From NCBI GenBank assembly GCA_029936425.1, contig JAPYSU010000003.1:241902-305901 (forward strand): 64,000 nucleotides of DNA. Reading direction: 5' to 3'. The notes beneath the pieces are model-generated. The model did not search any database. It saw only the letters and a program-made list of their open reading frames with translations, and was not told the DNA's origin. Numbering within the stretch: the first letter of the stretch is position 1; each line of letters opens with the position of its first letter. This stretch comes from Litorimonas sp. Lineage in GTDB: Bacteria > Pseudomonadota > Alphaproteobacteria > Caulobacterales > Maricaulaceae. Below are positions 35,028-44,419 of the stretch, piece by piece. A program made the translations under genes and the position numbers.

Positions 35028-35926
35028 GAGCGGTAATCCGCTGGCTGGCCGGATAATAATCCATATAGGCGGTTTAAGGCGGTGGTGGCGGGTTCATTTG
35101 TGTGATGACGAATGACTTGCCACCCCAGACGGCGGGCGAGCGCGTCAATATCTGACTTATGACGTTCAAACCGGCTCTGATAAGCCTGTTGCGCTGTTTC
35201 TGCTCGCCCGACGATCAAGGACTTAACTGTTTCCAATCCCGGCATTTTGAGTTGAAGCCGGCCTTTATAGGGAAAAGCTTCTTCGGCCGGGTCCACAATA
35301 TGGAGCATTATGCCTTGGGTCGGACGTTCGGCAACCTTGGCCAGTTCTTCCGTCCAGGTCTCTATCGGCCCAAGAAAGTCAGACGCGATAACGACTTTGG
35401 AATGGGGCCGCATATCGCTTTTGAAATCTGAATGCGTGCCAGGAGTCGTAATGAAGTCTTCAAATAAGCGGTCCAAACCTTTGCGCCCCGTTCGAGACCG
35501 ATGCTCAGAGCCCAAAATCGCGCAGCGTTCGCCTGCCTGCATTAAAAGGTGACTTATTGCCAGTGACAGGACAGCCGCGCGCTCGCTTTTAAGCGGGAAA
35601 TTTTTGTGAGAAGCCCAATCCATCCCGGCGTCTTTGTCCTGCCAGAAATAAATCGTATGGGCAGCTTCCCATTCATTGTCGCGAACAAATAAGGAGTCTC
35701 CGCGAGCCGAGCGGCGCCAATCAATACGATTGGCCGCATCAGAAGAATCATAGGGCCTATATTGCCAGAAAGTCTCGCCCTGACCGGCCTTGCGCCGTCC
35801 ATGAAGACCGGAGGCCATAATTGCCGCCACACGTTCCGCCTCGGCCAAAAGAGTCGGATAGTTAGAGGCCAGAGTCCGCGCCTTAAGACGCAAAGCGGCC
35901 TTATTATTTAGCGTCGTCTGATGCAT
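35024..35926 (-). CDS. DUF58-family protein
   Basis: The 300-residue protein contains the DUF58 signature (GLHGRRKAGQGETFWQYRPY, then RIDWRRSARGDSLFVRDNEWEA) and a VWA-like continuation. DUF58 proteins are partners of MoxR ATPases. It starts 3 bp after the MoxR gene and overlaps the DUF4159 gene by 4 bp, so all four genes form one operon. Confidence 0.88.
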   Translation of the reverse strand: MHQTTLNNKAALRLKARTLASNYPTLLAEAERVAAIMASGLHGRRKAGQGETFWQYRPYDSSDAANRIDWRRSARGDSLFVRDNEWEAAHTIYFWQDKDAGMDWASHKNFPLKSERAAVLSLAISHLLMQAGERCAILGSEHRSRTGRKGLDRLFEDFITTPGTHSDFKSDMRPHSKVVIASDFLGPIETWTEELAKVAERPTQGIMLHIVDPAEEAFPYKGRLQLKMPGLETVKSLIVGRAETAQQAYQSRFERHKSDIDALARRLGWQVIRHHTNEPATTALNRLYGLLSGQPADYRS

Positions 35927-35928
35927 TC

Positions 35929-36936
35929 CTAGCGCAGGCTGTCTTTTAACTGATCAATGACATGGTCAATCTTTGTTCCGCTGGCTCTTGCGGCGAAAGT
36001 CAGCGCCATGCGGTGTCTCAACACCGGACCTGCCAACTCCAGCACATCATCGATACTCGGAGAAAGACGTCCATCAAGTAGAGCCTTAGCGCGCGTTGCC
36101 AGCATCAGCGCCTGACCAGCCCGGGGACCTGGTCCCCAGGACACATCTGTCTGAACGCTTTGTAATTCAGTCTGATCTGGCCGGGCGTTCCGGGTGAGCG
36201 TCAAAATCGCATTTACCACTTTTTCTCCAACCGGCAGGTTTCGCACGAGGGTTTGCATCGCCATAAGGTCTTTAGAGGTCATAGCTTTCGAGGCTTTGGC
36301 TGACTTTGCCCCGGTCGTCGCGAGCAGAATAGAGCGCTCCGTGTCCAAAGTCGGAAAATTGACATCAATCTGCAGGAGGAAGCGGTCAAGCTGGGCTTCG
36401 GGGAGAGGGTATGTGCCTTCCTGCTCAATCGGGTTCTGGGTTGCCAGAACGTGAAACGGCTTGGGCAGAACATGTTTCGCCCCGGCAATGGTTACGATCT
36501 TTTCCTGCATGGCCTGTAGCAAAGCCGACTGCGTACGGGGGGAGGCGCGGTTAATCTCATCCGCCATTAAAAGCTGGCTAAAAACTGGCCCCTTGATGAA
36601 ACGAAACGCCCGTTTACCGCTTTCGGATTCTTCCAAGACTTCGGCGCCGAGGATATCTGCCGGCATGAGGTCAGGTGTAAATTGAACCCGTTTTTCCGAT
36701 AGGCCTAAGACAGTGCCAAGAGTTTCAACCAGCAAAGACTTCGCAAGGCCTGGAACGCCGACCAATAAAGCGTGCCCGCCAGAGAGAATCGAAATCAAGG
36801 ACAAATCCACCACATTGCGTTGTCCCAATATGACGCTTCCGATTTCAGTTTGAGCCGCGCTGAGCTTGGCGATTGCTTTGTCTGCTTCGGCTTCGATGTT
36901 TTTACCGGCCGGAAGGGATGTCGTCATTGCGGTCAT
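35929..36936 (-). CDS. MoxR-family AAA+ ATPase
   Basis: The 335-residue ATPase has Walker A GVPGLAKSLL (about 60-69), Walker B LLMADEINRASPRTQ, and the MoxR sensor ATQNPIEQEGTYPLPEAQLD. MoxR proteins act as chaperones that load metals or activate VWA partners. It is the first gene of the leftward cluster; the 171-bp gap to the divergent DUF1285 gene must hold both promoters. Confidence 0.93.
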   Translation of the reverse strand: MTAMTTSLPAGKNIEAEADKAIAKLSAAQTEIGSVILGQRNVVDLSLISILSGGHALLVGVPGLAKSLLVETLGTVLGLSEKRVQFTPDLMPADILGAEVLEESESGKRAFRFIKGPVFSQLLMADEINRASPRTQSALLQAMQEKIVTIAGAKHVLPKPFHVLATQNPIEQEGTYPLPEAQLDRFLLQIDVNFPTLDTERSILLATTGAKSAKASKAMTSKDLMAMQTLVRNLPVGEKVVNAILTLTRNARPDQTELQSVQTDVSWGPGPRAGQALMLATRAKALLDGRLSPSIDDVLELAGPVLRHRMALTFAARASGTKIDHVIDQLKDSLR

Positions 36937-37107
36937 ATGTCTCTGGCTTATCCAATAATGTTTGTGGTCCCGGGGGACGCGTCTTTCAGGTTTCCCTTTT
37001 TCTGGTTTGCAGAAGAAGGAAACGGTTTTGGCTTAACATGCGTAAATCTATTAAGTCTTGCGGAATCATCCGCTATGACAAAGCTGTGATTCACACAGAA
37101 ACTTTGA

Positions 37108-37728
37108 ATGACGCTAGGACGAAAGTCTATGGAAATCCCGTTAAATGCCCGTAACTCGCAGTTCTCATTGCAAGACCTGCTCGACGCGCTGAAAGATACA
37201 GAAGAGGGCGAACGCCCAGTCGAGCAATGGCATCCTGAAAATTGCGGCGAAATGGATATGGTAATCAAGGCCGATGGGTCTTGGTGGCATGAAGGCACGC
37301 GGGTCACGCGTCAGCCCCTTGTCAAACTCTTTGCTTCGATTTTGCGCAAGGACGAAGATGGTAAAACCTACCTCGTCACGCCTGTGGAAAAAATAGAAAT
37401 TAAAGTCGAGCGCGCCCATTTCATGGCCGTCAGAGTGGATATCGAAGGTGAGGGGAAAGACCAACGGATATTCTTTACCACAAATTTGGGTGACGTAGCT
37501 GAAGCCGGACCTGACAATCCGATCCGCGTTGAAACAGATGCAGAGACGATGGAGCCATCCCCCTTTGTGACCGTGCGCGGGCGATTAGAGGCCGCCTTGG
37601 CCCGCCCGGTTTTTTATGAACTGGTTGATCAGGCCGTTACACATATGACTGACCAAGGAGAGCAGCTAGGCATTTGGGCAGCAGGGGAGTTCTTTCCGCT
37701 TGGTCCCGTTGGCGCTCATAAAGTGTAA
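37108..37728 (+). CDS. DUF1285-family protein
   Basis: The 206-residue cytoplasmic protein matches DUF1285 (CGEMDMVIKADGSWWHEGTRVTR; KTYLVTPVEKIEIKVE; NPIRVE). The fold is known, the function is not. ATG 37129 is an alternative start. It is followed two bases later by a Nudix hydrolase and then a deacetylase and CCA transferase, an arrangement suggesting one operon. Confidence 0.85.
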   Translation: MTLGRKSMEIPLNARNSQFSLQDLLDALKDTEEGERPVEQWHPENCGEMDMVIKADGSWWHEGTRVTRQPLVKLFASILRKDEDGKTYLVTPVEKIEIKVERAHFMAVRVDIEGEGKDQRIFFTTNLGDVAEAGPDNPIRVETDAETMEPSPFVTVRGRLEAALARPVFYELVDQAVTHMTDQGEQLGIWAAGEFFPLGPVGAHKV

Positions 37729-37730
37729 TC

Positions 37731-38354
37731 ATGGAGTGGGCGGACGTTAGCGAAGCAGAGGTCATATCGGCCTTGAAAGATGTGCTCTTGCCCTTAGATA
37801 TCACCGATGGTTCAGACAGGGTGAAGCGTGAGGGGCAGCGTGTTGCCGCCGTTTTGGCGCTGCTGGTGCGGCGTCATAATGGTTGGAATGTCGTTCTGAC
37901 GCAGCGCCCCGAGACGATGCCCTCTCATCCCGGGCAAATCAGCTTTCCGGGCGGGAAACAGGAAAAAGACGAGACTGTCAGAGCCGCTGCCATACGCGAG
38001 ACAGAAGAGGAAATTGGAGTTGGATCTGAGAGTATTACCCTCATAGGCCGCTTGCCCTCTTTCGATGCGGTGAGCTCTTACCGGGTAACGCCTTTTATCG
38101 GGGTTCTTAAAGCCGAAGCCGTCATGAAAGCCAATCCCGGCGAAGTGGAAGATATTTTTGAAGTGCCTATGAGCTTTCTGATGAATCCAACATCTCATAA
38201 ACCCCGAGAGGTTTTCTTTGACGGTCAAGACCACCGCCTGATAGACATGCCCTATAACGGGCCCGATAAGGTGCATCGCAATATATGGGGAATGACAGCC
38301 ATGATGATTTACCGGCTTTATGAGCGACTTTATGCAAAGCCTGTAAGTCAATGA
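37731..38354 (+). CDS. CoA pyrophosphatase (Nudix hydrolase)
   Basis: The 207-residue enzyme carries the CoA-specific motif LTQRPETMPSHPGQISFPGGK followed by the Nudix box GGKQEKDETVRAAAIRETEEEIG. It would split coenzyme A or acyl-CoA to phosphopantetheine and 3',5'-ADP. It overlaps the next gene by 4 bp. Confidence 0.92.
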   Translation: MEWADVSEAEVISALKDVLLPLDITDGSDRVKREGQRVAAVLALLVRRHNGWNVVLTQRPETMPSHPGQISFPGGKQEKDETVRAAAIRETEEEIGVGSESITLIGRLPSFDAVSSYRVTPFIGVLKAEAVMKANPGEVEDIFEVPMSFLMNPTSHKPREVFFDGQDHRLIDMPYNGPDKVHRNIWGMTAMMIYRLYERLYAKPVSQ

Positions 38355-39268
38355 AAAGGCGTGAATTTTTAATTGGTTCGGCCGCTGCAACTTTTACAGC
38401 TTGCGCGCCTAATATCATGGCGGGACCTAAGCCACGACTCGCTGTGACTATGGATGATTTTAATCTGAATTTTAGTCAGGTCCTGCAGCCATTGGAGCGG
38501 AATGAACGCATTTTAAGCGCGCTTGCGAAACATAACCATAAGGCTGCGGGCTTTGTGACGGGGCAATTCGTGAATAATGAAATTGGTGACAAAGTCGTAC
38601 AAACCTGGTCAGAGGCGGGGCACCTGCTCGGCAACCACACTTATACCCATATGAATTCGACTGAAGAAGACGTGAGAGTGATAGAAGCAGATATCCTCAA
38701 AAACGACGAACTTATGTCAAATTATGCCGGATACGAAAAGATTTTCCGTTTTCCCTTTCTGGCAGAAGGCGGCGACCTTAAAAAAATCGAACATTATCGA
38801 AAATTTCTAAGGGAGAATGGCTTTCGGACGGCCCCGGTTACAATAGACACAATCGATTGGTATACGGCCACGCGTCTTGAGACCTATCTCAAAGCCGATC
38901 CATCTGCTGATTTGTCGGGTTTTCGTGATTATTATGTCGATATGGTCATCACATTGGCTAACCACTTTCAGTCTCTGGCGGAGAGGCTTGGATATAACGA
39001 TCTCCCTCACACGATGCTCATGCACCACACTCTTTTGAATGGCCTGTTTTTGGACGATGTGCTCTCGGCGCTTAAAGCAGATGGCTGGGATTTTGTTGAC
39101 GCGCGGGAAGCGTTCAAACATCCGATTTACGAGTTAAAGCCTGAAACGCCGACACAGGGGCGGAGCTTGCTCTCTGTTTTAGCGATAGAAAAAGGGCTGG
39201 GCGATACTCACTTTCCTGACATCTATCGCGGATTTGGACAGAAAACCATGGACGCGCTCGGACTGTAA
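38351..39268 (+). CDS. Polysaccharide deacetylase-family protein, exported
   Basis: The 305-residue protein begins MKRREFLIGSAAATFTACA, a Tat-like or lipoprotein signal (RRxFL, then TAC). A NodB-type deacetylase core follows: TMDDF for the first metal Asp and HLLGNHTYTHMN with the HxxxH metal pair. Its long loops are unlike peptidoglycan enzymes, so the substrate is uncertain. Confidence 0.85.
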   Translation: MKRREFLIGSAAATFTACAPNIMAGPKPRLAVTMDDFNLNFSQVLQPLERNERILSALAKHNHKAAGFVTGQFVNNEIGDKVVQTWSEAGHLLGNHTYTHMNSTEEDVRVIEADILKNDELMSNYAGYEKIFRFPFLAEGGDLKKIEHYRKFLRENGFRTAPVTIDTIDWYTATRLETYLKADPSADLSGFRDYYVDMVITLANHFQSLAERLGYNDLPHTMLMHHTLLNGLFLDDVLSALKADGWDFVDAREAFKHPIYELKPETPTQGRSLLSVLAIEKGLGDTHFPDIYRGFGQKTMDALGL

Positions 39269-39283
39269 GATAGGGTCGTACTC

Positions 39284-40513
39284 ATGAATGACCTGACCCC
39301 AGAGCAGTTCCCGTGGATGAAGAACAAAGCTATGTCCGCGTTATTTGGAGCATTTCCAAAGGACAATCTGCGTTTTGTCGGCGGATGTGTTAGAAATGCG
39401 CTCTGGGGCGAGCCCGTTACAGATACGGATCTGGCCGTCGCTTTAGAACCGGATGAGGTGATGTCGGCTCTCGAAAAAGCAGGGATCCGTTATATCGAGA
39501 CCGGTGTTTCACACGGCACTGTAACCGCTATAATCAATAAAAAGCCCTATGAAATCACAAGCCTACGGCGTGATGTTGAGACGGATGGCCGTCATGCCGT
39601 AGTCACCTACACCAAAGATTGGAGCGAAGACGCGCAGCGGCGTGACCTCACTTTCAATGCGCTTTATGCGAGCCAAACCGGCGAAGTGTTTGACCCAACT
39701 GGTCTGGGCCTTAAAGATTTGAAAGCCCGTCGTCTTCGCTTCGTCGGAGAAGCGGATAGGCGGGTCAAAGAAGACTATCTCCGCATTTTGAGATTTTTCC
39801 GTTTTCTGGCCTGGTATGGAGGTGAGGCAAAAGTTGATGCGGATTCTCTTAAGGCCTGCCGAGAAAATAAGGCCGGTATCAAAAAGCTCTCTGCGGAACG
39901 GGTCTGGTCGGAAATCAAGAAATTGCTTCTCGCGCAAGACCCATCGCGGGCTCTACATATCATGCTGACAAATGATATTCTCGAGACAGTGTTGCCGGAA
40001 GCCAATAATGTGGATGGTTTAGACTTTCTTTTAAAACTTGAGAAAAGAGAAGGTTTCAAACCTGATCCGCTTTTTCGCCTTATGGCAATGAGTCCGCGAG
40101 AGCCGCTCCAAATGGCGCTTCTATGTAAACGCCTGAAAATGTCTGGTGCTGAAACAAAGCGGCTGCGGAGCTGGGCAGAGGACAGTGAGCCCCTTTCACT
40201 GGATTTGTCTGAACGCGACCGTTTGGCGGCTCTTTACCGCGCAGGAAAGCAGACAATTCTCGACCGAACGCTGCTCCGGGCAGCGGGCGAAAATGATCCG
40301 GTTAAGTCTGCTCGCTGGATAACATTTGCAAACTTTACGCGGGATTGGGAGCGGCCAGAATTCCCGCTTTCTGGCAAGGACTTGAGAGCCGCCGGGGTTG
40401 AACCTGGGCCAAAAATGGGTAAAGCGCTCGAGGCTCTGGAAGCTCTTTGGGTCAGAAGTGGGTTCACAGCAGATAAAGAAAAGCTTCTTACCGCACTGAA
40501 ATTGTTAGGTTAA
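39284..40513 (+). CDS. cca: CCA tRNA nucleotidyltransferase
   Basis: The 409-residue class II nucleotidyltransferase adds or repairs the CCA end of tRNAs. It shows FVGGCVRNALWGEPVTDTDLAV with the catalytic DxD, the RRD motif (RRDLTFNALY), and the ERVW element (LSAERVWSEIKKLL). Poly(A) polymerase is the alternative within the family, but the motif spacing fits alphaproteobacterial CCA enzymes. Confidence 0.93.
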   Translation: MNDLTPEQFPWMKNKAMSALFGAFPKDNLRFVGGCVRNALWGEPVTDTDLAVALEPDEVMSALEKAGIRYIETGVSHGTVTAIINKKPYEITSLRRDVETDGRHAVVTYTKDWSEDAQRRDLTFNALYASQTGEVFDPTGLGLKDLKARRLRFVGEADRRVKEDYLRILRFFRFLAWYGGEAKVDADSLKACRENKAGIKKLSAERVWSEIKKLLLAQDPSRALHIMLTNDILETVLPEANNVDGLDFLLKLEKREGFKPDPLFRLMAMSPREPLQMALLCKRLKMSGAETKRLRSWAEDSEPLSLDLSERDRLAALYRAGKQTILDRTLLRAAGENDPVKSARWITFANFTRDWERPEFPLSGKDLRAAGVEPGPKMGKALEALEALWVRSGFTADKEKLLTALKLLG

Positions 40514-40518
40514 TCTTT

Positions 40519-41166
40519 ATGTCAGCCTTAAAACTATATATCGGAAATTATAACTATTCCTCTTGGTCAATGCGGCCTTGGCTCGTTTTACGTAAATCTG
40601 AGCTCCCATTTAAGGAAGAAGTTATTGATCTGGATGTGCCGGGGTATAAAGCGAAGCTACTCGCACTTTCAGATGAAGGCACTGTGCCTGTCCTAAAAGT
40701 GAATGAGGACTATCTGCCTGATAGCCTCGCCATATGCGAATTTGCGGCCAAGGCTGTGCCCAATCTTTGGCCTAAAGATGAAGGTCAGAAACAACTCGCC
40801 CGGGACGTGGTCGAACGGATGCATACAGGCTTTAAAGCGATACGGCGCGAGGCTCCGATGAATTTGCGTCGCCGGACGTCAGGCAAAATGCCTAAGGAAT
40901 GCCTGGAAGAAGCGGCTGAAATTTGCGAGCTTTGGGACGACCTTCTATCGCGTCATGACGGCCCGTTTCTGTTTAATGACTGGTCAATAGCCGACGCGTT
41001 TTACACGCCCGTTGCAACACGGTTTGCGAGTTATGATCTACCGCGCACAACGCGCTCCGACACATATATCTCTGAACTTATGAGCGATGAGGACTATCTT
41101 GAATGGGAAAGCCGGGCATTCTCCGAAGATCACACTATGCCAGAGACGGAAAAAGTGAATTTATAA
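40519..41166 (+). CDS. Glutathione S-transferase-family protein
   Basis: The 215-residue protein has the thioredoxin-like N-domain (LYIGNYNYSSWSMRPWLVLRKS, GTVPVL, SLAICEF) and an all-helical C-domain. The catalytic residue is likely a Ser of YSSWS. The substrate is unknown. Its stop shares a base with the apt start (TAATG). Confidence 0.9.
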   Translation: MSALKLYIGNYNYSSWSMRPWLVLRKSELPFKEEVIDLDVPGYKAKLLALSDEGTVPVLKVNEDYLPDSLAICEFAAKAVPNLWPKDEGQKQLARDVVERMHTGFKAIRREAPMNLRRRTSGKMPKECLEEAAEICELWDDLLSRHDGPFLFNDWSIADAFYTPVATRFASYDLPRTTRSDTYISELMSDEDYLEWESRAFSEDHTMPETEKVNL

Positions 41167-41696
41167 TGCTGACACTCGAAGATCACATCCGGACCATTCC
41201 AGACCATCCTAAACCCGGGATTATGTTTCGGGATATTACGCCTCTTTTAGCCAACCGGGTGGCGTTCAATGTGGCCATCGACAAGATGGTCTCAGGAGTG
41301 ACTTATGAAGGGCTTGATGCTGTTGCCGGTATTGACGCCCGAGGCTTTATCTTTGGCGCGGCGGTGGCATCAGCTCTCGGCTTGGGATTCATTCCGGTTC
41401 GTAAGAAAGGTAAATTGCCTGGCAAAGTCATTTCCGAGGATTATGACCTCGAATATGGTAAGGACAGCTTGGAAGTCTCTGTGGATGATGTGGAAGCCGG
41501 ACAACGCGTCATGTTGATCGATGACCTCATCGCCACGGGCGGAACGGCGCTTGCGGCGCTGAAATTACTGCGCCGCTGCGAAGTAGAGGTTGTGAGCGCC
41601 GCTTTTGTCGTTGACCTGCCTGACTTGGGCGGGGCAGACAAACTTAAAGAGGCCGGATGCCCGGTTTCCGTCTTGATTGGCTACCCCGGACATTAA
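41166..41696 (+). CDS. apt: Adenine phosphoribosyltransferase
   Basis: From ATG 41166 the protein has 176 residues, the usual Apt length. It shows PDHPKPGIMFRDITPLL at the N-terminus, GIDARGFIFG, and the PRPP-binding loop MLIDDLIATGGTA. It salvages adenine to AMP. The start codon overlaps the previous stop. Confidence 0.95.
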   Translation: MLTLEDHIRTIPDHPKPGIMFRDITPLLANRVAFNVAIDKMVSGVTYEGLDAVAGIDARGFIFGAAVASALGLGFIPVRKKGKLPGKVISEDYDLEYGKDSLEVSVDDVEAGQRVMLIDDLIATGGTALAALKLLRRCEVEVVSAAFVVDLPDLGGADKLKEAGCPVSVLIGYPGH

Positions 41697-41711
41697 GGGC
41701 AGGGATCGTGC

Positions 41712-42809
41712 TTAAACGTTGAATTTGAACAGCATAATGTCGCCGTCTTTGACAAGGTATTCCTTGCCTTCTTGTCGGACTTTACCGGCTTCTTTTGCGC
41801 CTTGTTCACCGTTATTCTCAACATAATCGTCATAGGCAGTCGTTTCCGCGCGGATAAAGCCTTTTTCGAAATCGCCGTGAATGACGCCGGCGCATTTTGG
41901 CGCAGTCCAGCCATGTTTGAAGGTCCAAGCGCGGGCTTCTTTTGGGCCAACGGTAAAATAGGTCTGTAGGTCGAGCAGGTTATACCCTGCGCGGATGAGG
42001 CGATTCAGCCCGGGTTCTTCCAATCCAATCGCGTCTAAATATTCTGCCTGTTCTTCATCGTCCAGAACCGCCATTTCCGATTCGATCTGCGCCGAAATAA
42101 TAACGGATTGAGCGCCTTCGGATTTGGCGTGTTCGACGACCTTATCGGAAAACTTATTGCCGGTGGCTGCGCTCTCTTCATCGACATTGGCAACATATAG
42201 AACGGGTTTTGCAGTCAAAAGCTGAAGCATTCTCCAGGCTTTCTTGTCGTCTTCATCGATCTCGGCGGTGCGGGCGGGCTTGCCATCTTCCAGAACGTCT
42301 ATCGCCTTTTCGATCAGGCGCATCGTTTGAATGGCTTCCTTATCATTCTGCTTGAGTTTTTTCTCAAGTCCCGGCTTACGTTTTTCAAGACTCTCCAGAT
42401 CGGCCAGCATCAATTCTGTTTCAATCGTCTCATAGTCAGACATGGGATCAATACGCCCATCGACATGGGTGATGTCGTCATCTTCGAAACAGCGCAGCAC
42501 ATAAACCACAGCGTCGGTTTCACGGATGTTTCCCAGGAACTGATTGCCCATGCCTTCGCCCTTGGAGGCGCCTTTTACGAGGCCGGCAATATCGACGAAA
42601 TTCATACGCGCCGGGATAATTTGAGCGGAGCCGCCAATTTTGGCGATTTTATCAAGACGCGGTTCCGGCACAGCAACATCGCCGACATTGGGCTCAATCG
42701 TGCAGAACGGGTAGTTCGCCGCCTGCGCATTGGCTGTTTTGGTAAGTGCATTGAAAAGTGTGGATTTTCCAACATTTGGAAGTCCAACAATACCGCATTT
42801 AAAACCCAT
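41712..42809 (-). CDS. ychF: YchF/OLA1-family ribosome-binding ATPase
   Basis: The 365-residue Obg-like NTPase shows G1 GLPNVGKST, G3 DIAGLVKGASKGEGMGN, the NVDE element that gives ATP preference, and a C-terminal TGS domain ending KDGDIMLFKFNV. It lies downstream of pth, a common pairing, separated by a REP-like hairpin. Confidence 0.95.
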   Translation of the reverse strand: MGFKCGIVGLPNVGKSTLFNALTKTANAQAANYPFCTIEPNVGDVAVPEPRLDKIAKIGGSAQIIPARMNFVDIAGLVKGASKGEGMGNQFLGNIRETDAVVYVLRCFEDDDITHVDGRIDPMSDYETIETELMLADLESLEKRKPGLEKKLKQNDKEAIQTMRLIEKAIDVLEDGKPARTAEIDEDDKKAWRMLQLLTAKPVLYVANVDEESAATGNKFSDKVVEHAKSEGAQSVIISAQIESEMAVLDDEEQAEYLDAIGLEEPGLNRLIRAGYNLLDLQTYFTVGPKEARAWTFKHGWTAPKCAGVIHGDFEKGFIRAETTAYDDYVENNGEQGAKEAGKVRQEGKEYLVKDGDIMLFKFNV

Positions 42810-42824
42810 TTTTTATTTCCTTTT

Positions 42825-42941
42825 CTGTCATTCCGGGGCGCGAAGCGAACCCGGAAGGTCGAGAGTTTGCCTGCCTGTCTGGCCGAAGCTCTCAACCTCT
42901 CGACCTTCCGCATCTTCGCCATGCTTCGTGCGGAATGACAG
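42825..42941. repeat. Long imperfect palindrome (REP-like element)
   Basis: Outer arms CTGTCATTCCG (42825-42835) and CGGAATGACAG (42931-42941) and inner arms CGGAAGGTCGAGAG (42852-42865) and CTCTCGACCTTCCG (42897-42910) are perfect complements, with CGAAG/CTTCG also pairing. The whole unit folds into one long hairpin between pth and ychF. The GTCATTCCGGGGCGCGAAGC core resembles interspersed palindromes of many alphaproteobacterial genomes. Confidence 0.75.
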
Positions 42942-42942
42942 C

Positions 42943-43512
42943 CTATTGTTTTATATATTCACTCACGCGGGTCTGGAATAAATCCGGCTGTCCGCTCGCG
43001 AGTAGATCGGCATATTTGCCGAAAGCATTGAGAATGTCGTCCCGCAAGTTTTCTTCATCTTTACGAAAGTCGGAGAGAACGTGGCTGTGGACTTTATCCT
43101 TATGCCCTGGATGGTCGATACCGATGCGCACGCGCTGATATTCATTTCCGCAATGCTGTTTGATAGACCGAAGGCCGTTATGACCGGCAATGCCCCCGCC
43201 GACTTTCAGGCGAACTTTGCCAAAGTCCAGATCCAACTCATCATGGAAGACGGTCACATTTTCCAAGGGCACTTTGTAAAATTGCATGGCTTGTTGAACG
43301 GACTGGCCTGACTCGTTCATGAATGTGGTGGGTTTGAGAAGCAGAACTTTTTGTGAGCCAAACTGACCCACGCGGACCAGACCCTTGAACTGGGTCTTGG
43401 GCGTGGAAAAATTATGATCATCGCCAATGGCGTTTATCGCCATAAAACCGACATTGTGACGGTTCCCGGCATGTTTTCCGCCGGGATTACCAAGACCTAC
43501 CCAGATTTGCAT
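42943..43512 (-). CDS. pth: Peptidyl-tRNA hydrolase
   Basis: From ATG 43512 the protein has 189 residues and starts at the family's usual MQIWVGLGNPG. A GGAG site lies about 9 bp upstream, and the longer frame opens only at a TTG. Catalytic His lies in NRHNVGF, followed by TFMNESG, FHDELDL and GGGIAGHNGLRSI. It recycles peptidyl-tRNA, and its gene follows rplY. Confidence 0.94.
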   Translation of the reverse strand: MQIWVGLGNPGGKHAGNRHNVGFMAINAIGDDHNFSTPKTQFKGLVRVGQFGSQKVLLLKPTTFMNESGQSVQQAMQFYKVPLENVTVFHDELDLDFGKVRLKVGGGIAGHNGLRSIKQHCGNEYQRVRIGIDHPGHKDKVHSHVLSDFRKDEENLRDDILNAFGKYADLLASGQPDLFQTRVSEYIKQ

Positions 43513-43571
43513 GTCAGGCTCCGCTGTTCGCCGTTTGCCAGCGAACAGTCTGCCAAACACCGAAAACAAGT

Positions 43572-44237
43572 CTAGTCTTCGTCGCCTTCATCAACTGTCG
43601 GAACTTCGTCGGCGGCGACTTCGCCTTCTTCGCCTTCAACGCCCTCAACAGCTTCTTCCTCGTCTTCTTCAATCAGAGCCCGAGAGGCGATAAGTGTTGC
43701 GATTGTGAAATCACGATCCGTAATGGAGGGCTTGACGTTTTTCGGCAATTTCACATCAGACATGTGAAGCGTATCGCCGATGTCCATTTCGGAAACGTCA
43801 GCTTCGATAGAATCAGGAATTTCACCGGCTGGACATTTCACTTCAATAGCGTGGCGTACAACGTTGAGCGTTCCGCCTTCTTTCAGGCCAGGGGACTCTT
43901 CTTCGCCGATGAAGTTCACAGAGACTTCAACTTCAATGATAGTCTTGTCGGTCACGCGGAATAGGTCGACGTGAACAGGCATGTCGCTAACAGGGTGGAA
44001 CTGAACGTCTTTGGTCAGAACTTTCTGCTTTTTGCCATCATGCGAAATTTCGATCATGGACTGCAGGAATTGGCCGGAGTTGAGCGCCCTCAGGACTTCA
44101 TTATATTTGAAGGAAATAGAAACTGGCGCTTCGTCTCCTCCATATACAATACCTGGTACAAGGCCGTCACGGCGGGTGGCACGGGCATTCCCGGAACCTG
44201 AATTTTTACGGATATCTACGTCCAGAACAACACTCAT
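43572..44237 (-). CDS. rplY: 50S ribosomal protein L25/Ctc
   Basis: The 221-residue protein is the long, two-domain form: an N-terminal L25 5S-rRNA-binding domain (RATRRDGLVPGIVYGGDEAP) and a beta-rich Ctc-type C-domain. An acidic Glu/Asp tail ends it. It is followed by pth, the classical order. Confidence 0.94.
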   Translation of the reverse strand: MSVVLDVDIRKNSGSGNARATRRDGLVPGIVYGGDEAPVSISFKYNEVLRALNSGQFLQSMIEISHDGKKQKVLTKDVQFHPVSDMPVHVDLFRVTDKTIIEVEVSVNFIGEEESPGLKEGGTLNVVRHAIEVKCPAGEIPDSIEADVSEMDIGDTLHMSDVKLPKNVKPSITDRDFTIATLIASRALIEEDEEEAVEGVEGEEGEVAADEVPTVDEGDED

Positions 44238-44274
44238 TGTCTTCGTCCTTTAATGGTCAATCGGCGGGCCGCTT

Positions 44275-44303
44275 AAAAAAGACAAAGCCGCCATCGGGGC
44301 GGC
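44275..44303 (-). terminator. Intrinsic terminator downstream of prs
   Basis: On the minus strand GCCGCC and GGCGGC (44298-44303 and 44287-44292) form a stem followed by a T-rich tail, read as the A-rich run 44275-44286. It separates prs from rplY. Confidence 0.65.
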
Positions 44304-44419
44304 CCATTTATCTGTCTCTCGCAAAACACGCGTAAAGTCGCGCGCTCTATAAGCAAAGCGGAGAGAGGGCGCAAGGGGGCATGAGGCAAAAATACAGGCG
44401 GAAACACCTGCAAATCGCT

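Noticed and set aside
43513..43569. N-terminal extension of pth
   Set aside because: It requires a TTG start; ATG 43512 has a GGAG site and matches the family N-terminus.
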